Source of the DNA: Reticulitermes lucifugus
Taxonomy: Eukaryota; Arthropoda; Insecta; Blattodea; Rhinotermitidae
Direction of reading: 5' to 3'
Assembly (NCBI GenBank): GCA_026260175.1
Contig: JAKCWW010002679.1
Span: forward strand, 29,144-54,712
Length of the DNA: 25,569 nt
The translations under genes were made by a program, and so were the position numbers. The notes under the pieces are model-generated. The model was given only the letters and a program-made list of their open reading frames with translations, did not search any database and was not told the DNA's origin. Positions 1 to 8,893 of this stretch are shown in pieces (the stretch's first letter is position 1; each line of letters opens with the position of its first letter).

Positions 1-115
1 CCAGGGCCGTTCTGGACGGGTGCGGAAAATCTCGCCCCCACCGGGATTCGATCCCCGGACCGTAAAGCCCATAGCGAGTCGCTATACCGACTATGCTACC
101 CGGCCCACAGCAGCA
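1..115 (-). mobile_element. tRNA-derived SINE, family A, head and partial body
   Basis: On the minus strand this reads as a tRNA-like head beginning GGGCCGGGTAGCATAGTCGG (A-box-like) followed by GGGGATCGAATCCC (B box, about 43-56). Body sequence then runs off the left window edge. A second copy of this head lies at 13255-13322 on the plus strand, nearly identical over about 40 bases. The body piece (1-40) resembles the equivalent part of the copies at 6540-6829 and 11178-11456. The head shows RNA polymerase III promoter boxes, but the continuation into a repeated body argues for a SINE rather than a working tRNA gene. Confidence 0.8.
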
Positions 116-1349
116 TGAGATATGCAAGGGTTTAACTGCTTATTCCCAAATTCTTTAGGTGTAGTTCATCATTCCATTTCAGATGTCAAGGATTTCTTTA
201 TACCAAATATTCCAGTGCCCACTGTGATAGTGCAGTTTAAGTTACTGCGCGTGCGCCATCGCCAGTTCTTATGACAGTCTGCATTTTCAATGATAATATT
301 CCAAAGATTTAAATTGTTTCTGTCGTCTTTATTTCATTGGCTATCTTAATCCCTTTATAAGCTTCTCAGAACTTACATACGTCATTCATGCTACTTTCGT
401 TCTTTTGATGTCCCTTTCGTTTTTCACGCTGGCCCCACTGCATTATTTTAAACTTGACGTTGCTATGACATATCTACGTTGTTATTTTTGTTTCCGGTAA
501 CATACTTTTGCCGAAATTTGTCTTGATTTTCAAATCGTAAATTCGGATTTATCAATCTCTTTATAATTTGTTCTTTAAATTTATGTACTTTTTTCATTAA
601 CTCAACAACAATTAATGTAAAATACCTAAACACTATGACATGCCAGTAAACAGAGTTTTTCTCAGAGTGGCGTAATGGGCCTAGGGAAACTATTCATGGA
701 GTCTTGTCAAAGTTAAACAGAATAGTCTTCTTGGGAACTTATAAATCTGGCCTTGACAAGGGTGTGTGTCGCCATACGCCTGAGGCGTTCCACCCCTCGC
801 ACACCGAACATTATAAGGGCAACTAAAGTCTCTTGATCCAGTGATGTTAAGTTAATGTAATATAATCAAGAAAATGTACGGTACAAATAACATAACGTAA
901 ATAAATGTAAGTTTGAGACCCGTTAATGGTCAAATTGGGAACGGAGCTAACACAACATGGCTTCCAAAGGGGTAGAAAGTGTTGCAAAACATTTTGGGCA
1001 ACCTTCGCATAAGACTGTGACGAATTTTTGGTCAAATGGGAAAGATAAATAGTACAGTCCGGCCTCAAATAAAGGACACGGCCGTTCGTAGAAACTACTG
1101 GAGAGGCATAAGCACAGGCCGATTTGCAGAGTTCACTTCAGGGAGCGGATAAGCGTCGCTGTGGCAACAGAAGTGTTAAAGTGTGAATAATGTACGAGAA
1201 ATGTCTGATAATTTCTGCAGGGGACGTACTAAACTTCCGGTAAATTTATCTGTAAAATGAAATGGGGCGATAACCGGAAGAAACGTGTCTCCTGAGGAAA
1301 GAAACGGTAAAAGTAACAACAAAACTTATTCTTGTGCTGAGCCATTTTC
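116..1349. other. Intergenic stretch, no gene recognised
   Basis: AT-rich sequence with no credible coding region. The short minus-strand ORF at 847-1068 has no recognisable domain and looks like chance. A small stem-loop can be drawn at 761-805 (GGTGTGTG pairing with CGCACACC, inner ACGCC/GGCGT stem). It may be the relic of a small transposon, but I cannot assign it. Confidence 0.5.
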
Positions 1350-1488
1350 ATAGGCATAGATGGAAGGATAATATTAAAATGGATCTTCAAGACCTGGGAT
1401 GAGAGGCATGGACTGGATTGATCTGGCTCAGGATAGGAACAGGTGGCGGGCTTTTGTGAATGCGTTAATGAACCTTCGGGTTCCATAA
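1350..1488 (+). mobile_element. Non-LTR retrotransposon (LINE) C-terminal relic
   Basis: Translation gives RHRWKDNIKMDLQ in one frame (1352 onward). After a frameshift near 1395-1400 it continues as WIDLAQDRNRWRAFVN and ends NLRVP* with the stop at 1486-1488. This is the conserved extreme C terminus of a LINE reverse-transcriptase polyprotein common in insect genomes. Only the last 45 or so residues remain, as expected for 5'-truncated insertion, and the frame is broken. The clade cannot be told from this tail. Sister copies lie at 1775-2028 (minus), 7816-8412, 10445-10715 and 22185-22402. Confidence 0.8.
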
Positions 1489-1702
1489 AGTGCGGGGAAT
1501 TTCTTGAATAGCTGACGACCTGCTATCTTCTGAAGAAGGACTGTACTGCGTGGAATTAGTCATAATGGACACAGACTGTGGGGTTTTATGACGAAGGCAA
1601 TAAAATCAGCAATACATAGTACGACAGAATTTATTGACGTCCCTGCCGTACTCACTGTTCGTGTAGTCAGTGTATGTAGGACAGCACTCACAAAAAAATT
1701 CG

Positions 1703-1723
1703 TCTTCTTCTTCTTCTTCTTCT
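1703..1723. repeat. (TCT)n microsatellite
   Basis: Seven uninterrupted TCT units. Confidence 0.95.
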
Positions 1724-1774
1724 CGCCAGTTGTCAGGTATTACGAATGCTGACCTGTTCCGATTCGGAATTTAT

Positions 1775-2028
1775 TCACATCGACATCGTTAACTCAGCAG
1801 GATTAGGTACAATTAACTCCGTTGCGAAGCGCCCTTCTTGGAGCGCTAAGTAGTATCTAAAACAGTCAAGGCAGTCCTTGCCTTCTGCGGAACCCAAACA
1901 TTCATTACTATCGTGTCCACACGATCCCGCCACTGGTGCCCGTTCTGATCTACATGCATCCAGTCCACACCACCCCACTGTATTTCTCTAAGGCCCGTTT
2001 TACCACTAAATGTCCATAATGTACCCAT
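1775..2028 (-). mobile_element. LINE C-terminal relic plus 3' tail, antisense to foxo
   Basis: The minus-strand reading frame from 2028 contains GKTGLREI, GGVDWMHV and HQWRDRVDTIVMN, ending VWVPQ near 1885. These are recognisable variants of the LINE C-terminal pattern seen intact at 1399-1488 (WIDLAQDR, RWRAFVN, MNLRVP). The expected stop after VP is replaced by Q, so the frame runs on. The rest, down to 1775, is probably LINE 3'UTR. Its 5' edge is only about 460 bp from the foxo start codon, so it lies in or next to the foxo promoter. Confidence 0.7.
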
Positions 2029-2079
2029 TAACGTGATATTGCGCAGGAATTCCTAAACCATGTGCACTGGACACTCACG

Positions 2080-2093
2080 CAGTGACGTCACTG
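2080..2093. promoter_or_regulatory. CREB/ATF-type palindrome (full CRE)
   Basis: CAGTGACGTCACTG is a perfect 14-bp palindrome around the canonical TGACGTCA bound by bZIP dimers of the CREB/ATF family. It lies about 400 bp upstream of the foxo ATG. The motif identity is direct; occupancy and effect on foxo are inferred. Confidence 0.55.
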
Positions 2094-2186
2094 AGGCCAG
2101 CTCCTCCCCCTCCTCGCGCGTTAGCTGCGTGTTACTACGAAGCACCGAGGCAGGCAGAAGGTGTTCGGAGTTAGAGAAGGAAGGAC

Positions 2187-2279
2187 ATGTTCTGTGACGA
2201 CGCGACACAGCTAACTGCGCCGCAACATTTCGCGATGTGTTTGTGTCTCATGAAAGGGTCTTACACTAAGAGTCTGTAA
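2187..2279 (+). other. Upstream ORF of 30 codons before foxo
   Basis: ATG at 2187 (GGACATGT, purine at -3) opens a 30-residue frame starting MFCDDATQLTAPQHF and ending at TAA 2277-2279. It lies about 210 bp upstream of the foxo ATG and does not overlap it. If included in the mature 5'UTR it could reduce or condition FOXO translation. The region may instead be promoter or spliced out, and several other upstream ATGs exist. No domain is recognisable. Confidence 0.3.
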
Positions 2280-2487
2280 TTAGAACGAACGACTGTGGAT
2301 TAGTTCCTCGATACGGTTTTATCTTTCAGCTGTTACGTCACCAAATCACATGATTTAGACCGAACCAGCACAGTGAGATGAACTTGGTATGTGTGAAACA
2401 CCTGTGAAAGGGGGCGTGTTTGTCTCGTGCTGCGTTGAATTTCTTGACAGTTATCTGAGTGTTTAGGCCGTATTTCTTTAGGCAGTC

Positions 2488-2880
2488 ATGATGGAACCTC
2501 CGCTTTCGGAATTGGACGCAGGGTTTGAGCCGCAGCAGAGAGCTCGTTCGAACACGTGGCCTTTACCGCGGCCAGACAATTTTGTGGACATCAAGGAAGA
2601 GCCGGGTATCAAATGCCCTGGCGGTGTGGTATTACCCTGCGGGGGTGTAATGGGACCCGAGGGGCCTCTGTCAGGAGGTCTGCAACTACCCGCGGCTGCC
2701 AAGAAGAACTCTAGCCGACGCAACGCATGGGGAAACCTGTCGTATGCGGATCTCATCACCCAGGCTATCCAGTCGGCACCAGAAAAGCGACTTACCCTCT
2801 CCCAGATCTACGAGTGGATGGTCCAGAACGTGCCCTATTTCAAGGATAAAGGCGACAGCAACAGTTCCGCCGGATGGAAG
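2488..2880 (+). CDS. foxo: FOXO forkhead transcription factor, first coding exon
   Basis: This exon encodes residues 1-131 of FOXO, the nuclear forkhead activator that AKT phosphorylation keeps cytoplasmic when insulin signalling is high. Visible elements: the N-terminal motif [18 protein letters not shown], whose RxRxxT (R18, R20, T23) matches the first AKT/14-3-3 site; IKEE at 35-38, a sumoylation-type consensus; a Gly/Pro-rich linker (40-66); then the forkhead start [19 protein letters not shown] (72-90) and the recognition-helix approach ending NSSAGWK at 131. The exon stops at GGATGGAAG followed by GTAACG, a phase-0 donor at the position known from fly and vertebrate FOXO genes. Reading on gives only VTTH and a stop. 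ATG 2488 is immediately followed by a second ATG, and an in-frame TAG lies three codons upstream, so the start is well fixed. The rest of the forkhead domain, the nuclear localisation signal and the transactivation region lie beyond this window. Confidence 0.96.
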
Positions 2881-2886
2881 GTAACG
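2881..2886 (+). other. Splice donor of foxo coding exon 1
   Basis: AAG|GTAACG, phase 0, directly after the GWK codons. The GT dinucleotide is present and the position agrees with the conserved FOXO forkhead-splitting intron. Confidence 0.9.
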
Positions 2887-3934
2887 ACACATTGATTTCC
2901 TCAGTGTAACGTAACTTTGTAACCTAACCGTTATCATTTTCGTGTTATTTGGTATCGATGGTAAGTACATTGTACATACGCGCAAATAGCCGATACAGTT
3001 GATTCATCTTTCAGTGGAGTAACGTAATTAATTAACAGACGTTACTCTTATAATTGTTAACACTGGAAATGGCGTTGGTCACTTACGATAATCTCCGCAT
3101 ATTCCTGGAGAAGGACAGGATGAAAATTTAGATCAGGTTATGCCTGTCTGCCAACAGTGCCCCACGGTACAGTTCTGTAATGAATGTTACGCGGTTAATT
3201 TATAACTTATAAGTCGTAGGCTGTGTAACGAAAAAACGTGTGTAGTCAGATGTGCAGGAGGGGGGAATGAAGTGGTCATGGCCAGTGGCAAGTTTTGTTA
3301 AGACGCTGAATGGAACGTCGACAGACATCTTTCTGCATTTTCTAAGTCCGAGCTTTGATTCGAACCTCGGAGTTCCCGGAAATCGAGTCGGGCTTTTCCA
3401 CATGCGTGCAGGGTTGCTGTATTACTATGGCTGTCTGGTTTGTGATGTCGTGGGGTGCCTGTCTACCAAACTATGCAGCGTCACGTGTCGTAAGGCCGAA
3501 ATGTCTTTCGTAGATACTGCCGTGAAAAGCGCAAGTGTCACAATCAGATTCTTAGGTTTGGAAATGTCTCGTTTATCACCTGCATCAGCGTGGTGGTGGT
3601 GATAGCAACAGCAGCAGCAGCAGCAACAACAAAAATCATAACAACATTAACATGTTTCCCGTTCAGTGTCTACAGTGTCCAAAAAAATTCCCCCCCCCCA
3701 CATTTGTTAAAATTCGTGTCTTCGGATTTTCTGTAAAACGTTGACTGCCATTTTTGCCTTTTGTTTTTGTGTTTGGTGACTTTTTCCACCTCCTGACTTT
3801 TAATTTGTTCATTGTTCATGCAGAGTTGTTTCTTGTTAAACAATTTTAACGTTGTGAACTTCATTTTTTCATCTCTCACTTGCAATTGTTTTTACTTGCA
3901 CAAGCCACGTAGTGAACATAAAATTCGTCATTGT
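2887..3934. other. Intron stretch, little recognised
   Basis: It holds no exon or element I can name apart from the trinucleotide repeat at 3590-3635 and a poly-C run near 3691-3700. The plus-strand ORF at 3252-3602 has no domain. GATTCGAACC near 3358 looks like an isolated B-box fragment, too little to call a SINE. Confidence 0.5.
3590..3635. repeat. (GGT)n and (GCA)n compound microsatellite
   Basis: GTGGTGGTGGTGAT is followed by a run of GCA units and then imperfect ACA units. Confidence 0.9.
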
Positions 3935-4097
3935 TGTCGTAGCTGTTGGCTTAGGGAGCCGGACAGGTTAGTAACTATGCTAGGTGTGTTTAACGACGCT
4001 GTCGGTTGCTAAGATTATGTAGCGTCGGCAATAGGCGAAAGATTCCACCACAAATCGCACATGGACTGGCCCTAGATGGAACCCTGGTGTCCGCGGT
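3935..4097 (+). repeat. Probable dispersed repeat next to a SINE
   Basis: The stretch TGTTTAACGACGCT followed about 25 bases later by TAGCGTCGGCA resembles, from memory, a repeat unit found in many insect genomes. It leads directly into the tRNA-like head of the SINE at 4098, so it may be part of a composite element. There is no second copy in this window, so confidence is low. Confidence 0.35.
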
Positions 4098-4347
4098 GAG
4101 AGGCTGGCGAGTAATCGCCGGAGCCATGACACGGCCTCTCCAAGGAATTATGGTTCGACTACCGGTAGGGACAAAATATTTTTCTTTTTTCTGGGACCCG
4201 CCTCGCCTCCTGTTTAGTAAGTATTGGGGCCCTTTCCAGGGGTAAGGTGGCCTGAGCGTGAAGCTGACCACTCGATCTCCATCTCGTGCCGAGGTTAGCA
4301 ATGAGTAAGGCTATGCCTTCACTCCTTCATATGACTTTATACCTTTA
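4098..4347 (+). mobile_element. tRNA-derived SINE, family A body with a fourth head type
   Basis: The head GAGAGGCTGGCGAGTAATCG leads to a degraded B box, GGTTCGACTACC (4152-4163). The body GGGGTAAGGTGGCCTGAGCG (about 4229 onward) with GAAGCTGACCACTC matches the reverse complement of the 6540-6829 copy (GGGGTAAGGCGGCAGAGGCG, GAAGCTAACCACTC). The copy ends in the family tail TATACCTTTA near 4347. It differs from the other family-A copies only in having an unrelated head. Confidence 0.7.
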
Positions 4348-4491
4348 TTGTTGGCTTAGATTTTTTTAATTCTTGAGTTTAGTTTATTTTCCTAACATTT
4401 GTGGATCTAGTAAATTTATCTGTTCACATAGATTTTTGTTAATGGCTTAAAAGGGGGTGTCCGAATTTTTTCTTTTTTTTGCTAGTGGCTG

Positions 4492-4638
4492 CAGTCGTTA
4501 TTGTGGGCTGGTTCGCGGGCCGCGCGTGTAAAAATCACAGTAAGTGGAAATACCTGAACGCCTAAATTATAGTGCGGTGTTTTACAGTACATTTATAATT
4601 TACACATGTGGCCTCGGGCTGCGTGTTTCACACCCCTG
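4492..4638. mobile_element. Non-autonomous hAT-type MITE, degraded
   Basis: On the minus strand the right end reads CAGGGGTGTGAAAC, a typical hAT terminal sequence. The left end is decayed (CAGTCGTTATTGTGGGCTGG) but followed by GCGGGCCGCGCGTG, matching GGGCCGCACGTG in the copy at 15857. The internal core CCTGAACGCCTAAATTATAG parallels CCTAACGGCCTAAATTATTA of that copy. No 8-bp target duplication is visible, so the edges are approximate. Confidence 0.6.
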
Positions 4639-6539
4639 GCTTAGAATTTCCTTTTGTTCGAACGACGCGCGCTCCGTCACCGACGCGCACCTCCCTTCTT
4701 CTTGATACCGAAATTTTGTAACGTTACACATTCGTCTGCAGATTCCACACAAGTGCGGCTTTCTTTGCTATCGCTCTAGCTTTCTAATTTTCTTGGCGTG
4801 GGTGTTAATGGTAATTGGCTGTGCGGTTTTACTACCGAGTTTTGCCACGTTAAGACCAGATAGGCCTGTCAAGATTACAACATGCCCACATCGCAATGTC
4901 TAAATACACATCACTTCCCTTGATGGAAGGACACAGAATGATCACATGTTAATAGATAAAAGACGGCATTCAAGTATAATTGATGTCGCATCTTTTAGAG
5001 GAGCTGGCAGCGATATTGACCGCTATCTGGTGCTTGCAAAACTCTGGCACAGACTGCTTGTGAAGAAAAAAACACTGCAAACGTTCGATGTACAAAAAGT
5101 TATCTTAAAAAGGTAAACGTGGTGGTATTAAAGAACCACATCAGGCTAAAATCTCTAATAGGTTTTGCAGCCTTTGAAAAGATGGGTGATAATATTAACA
5201 CGGTTTGATTGTTATAAAATAAAACTTGAACCAAAAAGAGAGTGTAGTGTAAGTTGTCACGAATTAAAGCAGTGCAAACTATGGTATGATGAAGTGATAA
5301 AAGTTGTTAATTGACAAGACGCAGTACAAATTGTGATATTTGCAAAATTCAGGCCAAATGAAGTGAGGTAACGTGAACACTGTAAGGCGTAAAAGTAGCG
5401 TAACTTTCAGGATTGAGAGGGAAATGTATGAAACGCAAAATGAACTTGAAACATGCAGTCAGAACAGGAACACTAGAGACGTTTAGAGAGGCGTAAATGA
5501 ATTTAAGAACGGCTTCCAATCTAGAACCAGCGTGGTTAAAGCTCAGGATGGCGACAGGCGTCGGTAATGTTACGGTAATAATACATGAAACAGAGTCCTT
5601 GAATTAACGGTGATGTGCTGATTCCAAATCTGGACCATGTCTCAAGTTTAGAGGAAACTCTAATGACCATTTGTCTTACGTAAGATACGTTATAGAAACA
5701 AGCATCGCGTAGAGAACGTGGGCAGAACTGGAGGTTCGAGGCTGTGTACCATGTGAATATGTGATGTCATTGTGGTGAATTAAATCACAGTGTCATTTAA
5801 GTAACTTCATTGTTTAATATTGCCTACAGGCCGAAGTGGTACCTATTCGTATGTTCATGTCTTCCGCATACATAAAAATTGAGGATAAAAAGCAGTGCAC
5901 GTTACATCTTTCTGACTGGTGCTTTTGGATCAGCATGTGCTCGATTAAGTCAGAACCTGCCTATTGCATGTGTGTTGTCGACAATAGTCTGAAGATTGTT
6001 GTGCTGCGCAGTGTACAGGTCTCCACAGTCAATGAGGTGTTAGCGAGTTACTCCAGTCTGCTCTTAAATGTATGTGGGTTGAAGGATGACTGCAACACGC
6101 ACAGCTGATGTGTAGTTATGAACCTAGTTGTTTTTAGGTTGTAGTTACCCATTCAGAATTTGATAAGGTATGTAGGTATATCGCCAGGTATTGGCCAGAT
6201 TCCTGCAGATGTGATTCACGCAAGGGGGTTAAGCGCTGCATTGTGACATACCAAGAGTGCTGTTCCTTTTGAAATAGGGAAGAATTGGTACAGCAGTGGA
6301 AAGAAAGTGTTATTATTATTATTATTATTATAAAAATGTGCCATAAAACTACTGTATTTATCGAGGAATATCGATCTTACTAATTACAACATTTTTATCT
6401 CCTCCTCCTCTCAAGAATAACTTCATGCGTGGGTGAGGTTGGGGAAAGTAGTATGGATCAGTGTGTGTCAGCTGTTTATATCAGACTTCAAGAAAATCTG
6501 TAATTCCGAAGATATTTTATTTTACATTCTCTGTGAGGT
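4639..6539. other. Intron stretch, no element recognised
   Basis: AT-rich sequence. The ORF at 5836-6108 has no recognisable domain or homology and looks like chance. A (TTA)n microsatellite lies at 6311-6332. I see no RNA gene. Confidence 0.45.
6311..6332. repeat. (TTA)n microsatellite
   Basis: Seven TTA units. Confidence 0.95.
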
Positions 6540-6829
6540 TGGTATTGCGTACCCATGAGAAGTTCCCGTGCGCGCTGTGAAGGAACATGGGGGGAGTGGA
6601 GGTGTACTCTGCGCATCATTAATTTCGGCATTAAATGGGGGTGAGTGGTTAGCTTCACGCCTCTGCCGCCTTACCCCGATACCCATTAAATAGGAGGTTC
6701 GGTTGACATCAGAGCTGGTCTGGACGCTTTGAAGAAGAGAGAAATCTCGCCCCAGCCGGGAATCGAACCCGATTCGTCGTACGTCCTGCGTGTAGCCAAG
6801 GCACTATCGACTACGCTTTAGCGGCTCCT
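6540..6829 (-). mobile_element. tRNA-derived SINE, family A, nearly full length
   Basis: On the minus strand the head GGAGCCGCTAAAGCGTAGTC has an A-box-like segment and the B box GGGTTCGATTCCCGG (about 6757-6771). The body follows (GTCCAGACCAGCTCTGATG, then GGGGTAAGGCGGCAGAGGCG) and the tail ends near 6540-6560. It shares its body with the copies at 4098-4347, 11178-11456 and others, while its head differs. Target duplications could not be confirmed. Confidence 0.75.
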
Positions 6830-7815
6830 GCCAAAGAAAGTAGTTAGGTTGATTAAAAAACTGTTTAAATGAAACTGTTATAGGGAAACGTGTGCCTGAC
6901 GTATTTCCTAATCAGAATGATGCTGAACTGCTATTGCTTTTCAGCTTTCTTTTTGTCAGTACACTGTAGGGAAGGGCCAGACAAATCAGGAGGGTCTGGA
7001 ATTGAATCGGACACGCGAGGTGTTAATTTTTTGGGCGGAAACATAAGATCATGAAGTAAAACACGCGTGTTAGTAAGTAAGGTTGTCAAGAAGTAAACTC
7101 GGAGAAATGTGATCTGTGGGTCTGTACAAGGCTTGGAGTTTTGACAGTGGTTACCGTTTAGATTGTTGTGTTCTGGGTTATGATGCCGTGTAGTTTAGAT
7201 GATAACGGCAGTATTATGTTCGTGTGTCCTTACCACAATGCGGTACGGAGTCGTGACAGAGAGAGAGATAGAAAGAGAGAGAGAGATTAAAAATAAGCCA
7301 TTAGAAACTGTGGCAAAATTTCAAGTATTTGAGAACGACAGTAACAAAGCAAAATGACTAGGTCTGTGAGTGAATTAAAGGCAGATTACATTCTGGGAGT
7401 GATTGCCATCAGTTATTTCAGAATATTTTGTGTTTCCATCTCCATTCTAACAAGACAGGCAATGTATGTATAACGTAACGTTGAGGCGCGTTCGAGTAAC
7501 CATTGTTGCCGTGGAAAAGCAATAAGTATTACATATTCTGAGTATGTGTGTGTGTGGGGGGGGGCCTTCGTTATCCAACAGGCAAAGTGCATGTTCCGCA
7601 TTGTATTGTCATCTGTGGCCTCTCCGGCTCTTCAGCACTTTTCCACATTATCTCATGAAAGGCACGACTTTCGGAAAAAAAGTTCCATAACATAAAATGT
7701 TTTCTCTACAACTGTTGTCTGAATTATTTCTCATTCTAAGAAGAATTCAGCAAGACATTATCATAAATGTATGTAGGTCTTCATGTAAAGTACCTGTTAT
7801 TCTTGTTAGATTTTA
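6830..7815. other. Intron stretch, no gene recognised
   Basis: It contains a (GA)n tract at 7255-7287, a poly-G run near 7556-7563, and otherwise unassigned AT-rich sequence. Confidence 0.5.
7255..7287. repeat. Imperfect (GA)n microsatellite
   Basis: Purine-only GA repeats interrupted by ATAGAAA. Confidence 0.9.
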
Positions 7816-8412
7816 ATGGAACTTGAATTTTCTCGCCAGATTATCGAAAAATACTTAGATATCAAATTTCATGAAAATCGGTCCAGTGGGGGCCGACTGA
7901 TTCTATGCGGACATACAGACAGACACAGACAGACGGACGGAGATGACGAAGCTTACAGTCGCTTTTGGCAATTCTGCGAATGCGCCCAAAATGTACAGTG
8001 TAAATTATACGGAATCATAACCTCGCGTGTTGTTTTACATGGATATGAAACAAAACGACATCGATTGAGGGCTTTCTGGGGGATCAGGAGAATATTTGGA
8101 TCATAGAGGGAGTAAGTAGCAGGAATGTGGAGGAAACTGCAAAATGAGGAGCTTCATAATTTGTACCCTTCCTCCGATATTACTCACATTAGAGTGATAG
8201 AACGAATAAGTATGTGTTGGGGTGGACATGTGGCTCGCATGAGACATGAGAAATGCATGCAGTAAGCCAGAAATCGTAGCGTAAATGGAACGCTTGGGAG
8301 GATACTAGTGTATTGAGATCCGAAGAGAATGGTATATGATGGCGTAGACTAGATGCAGGTGGCGCAGGATAGGGGCCAGTGGTGGTTTCTTGTGAATGCT
8401 GTAATTGACTAC
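7816..8412 (+). mobile_element. LINE 3' end relic, the longest in the window
   Basis: An open frame from 7816 to the TAG at 8104-8106 contains KFHENRSSGGR, a GACA simple repeat (about 7913-7940), then KLYGIITSRVVLHGYET and LRAFWGIRRIFGS. Past the stop the same frame continues as WRKLQNEELHNLY, ISMCWGGHVARM and a stop. A further segment in another frame gives VAQDRGQWWFLVNAV ending near 8404. These are successive pieces of the C-terminal part of an insect LINE reverse-transcriptase polyprotein, in the correct order. Stops and frameshifts show it is dead. The FHEN segment before it is, from memory, often found fused to this LINE tail in cockroach and termite gene predictions. Confidence 0.75.
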
Positions 8413-8766
8413 TGACTTAGTAATAGGTGGGGAATAACCTCACCATATGAAGGACTTTACTCTTTGGAGTTAAAAAATGTTCTAAGACTTTGCAAAATGC
8501 GTAGAGGACAATTGTGCCCCAGATGGTGGTCCAGAGTCCGAACTTTGTCCGAATTAATGTTATTAGGCCAGTTATTTGGCAGATGTCTATAGTCACCTTG
8601 CTTTCTGCAGTAGTATATTTAAAATTATATTTCGAATGGGACTGCTTATTGTTTTTTAAAGGCTGTGAAAGAAACCGCATTGTGTTGCATACACTTTGAA
8701 ACCCAACGCCCTTTTGAAATATACGTAGGCCATGTCTCCCCATTTGTGTCAGTCTTGTTTCTTTCT
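8413..8766. other. Intron stretch, nothing recognised
   Basis: Two overlapping opposite-strand ORFs (8417-8743 minus, 8514-8699 plus) have no recognisable domain. I see no repeat signature. Confidence 0.4.
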
Positions 8767-8893
8767 CGGGGTTAAAGCGACTGGGGCGTGGTGTTGACCA
8801 CCCACGCCCTTGTAGCGCTGAGTACAGCTATATTTCTATTCCCCCTCTGGGCCTTCATGGCGTGTTCTAGGGTGTACTTCACCTTTTTACCTT
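8767..8893 (+). mobile_element. SINE family A, headless 3' body and tail
   Basis: It starts CGGGGTTAAAGCGACTGGGG, then GTGTTGACCACCC. It ends CCTCTGGGCCTTCATGGCGT and CTAGGGTGTACTTCACC, closely matching the tail at 13638-13702 (CCTCTGGGCCTTCGTGGCCT). The 5' truncation removes any tRNA-like head. Confidence 0.7.

Larger units (their letters stand above)
2036..2487 (+). promoter_or_regulatory. Probable foxo proximal promoter / 5'UTR
   Basis: This is the unique-looking sequence between the LINE relic and the foxo start codon. It is richer in CpG and GC than its surroundings, notably 2090-2240, and has a CT-rich run (2100-2116), a full cAMP-response element in a palindrome (2080-2093), a half CRE (TTACGTCA near 2334) and E-box-like CAGCTG. 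No TATA box is obvious. The transcription start cannot be placed from sequence. TTTCTTTAG at 2473-2481 could be a splice acceptor, so part of this may be a 5'UTR intron. Confidence 0.5.

Noticed and set aside
2488..2895. FOXO ORF reading through to the stop at 2893 as a truncated protein
   Set aside because: The last four codons lie beyond a canonical donor at the conserved FOXO exon boundary, so they are intron.
2478..2985. Minus-strand ORFs opposite FOXO exon 1
   Set aside because: Shadow frames of a strongly conserved plus-strand exon.
5836..6108. 90-codon plus-strand ORF, possibly a small exon
   Set aside because: No recognisable motif and no link to FOXO. FOXO exon 2 should begin with forkhead sequence.
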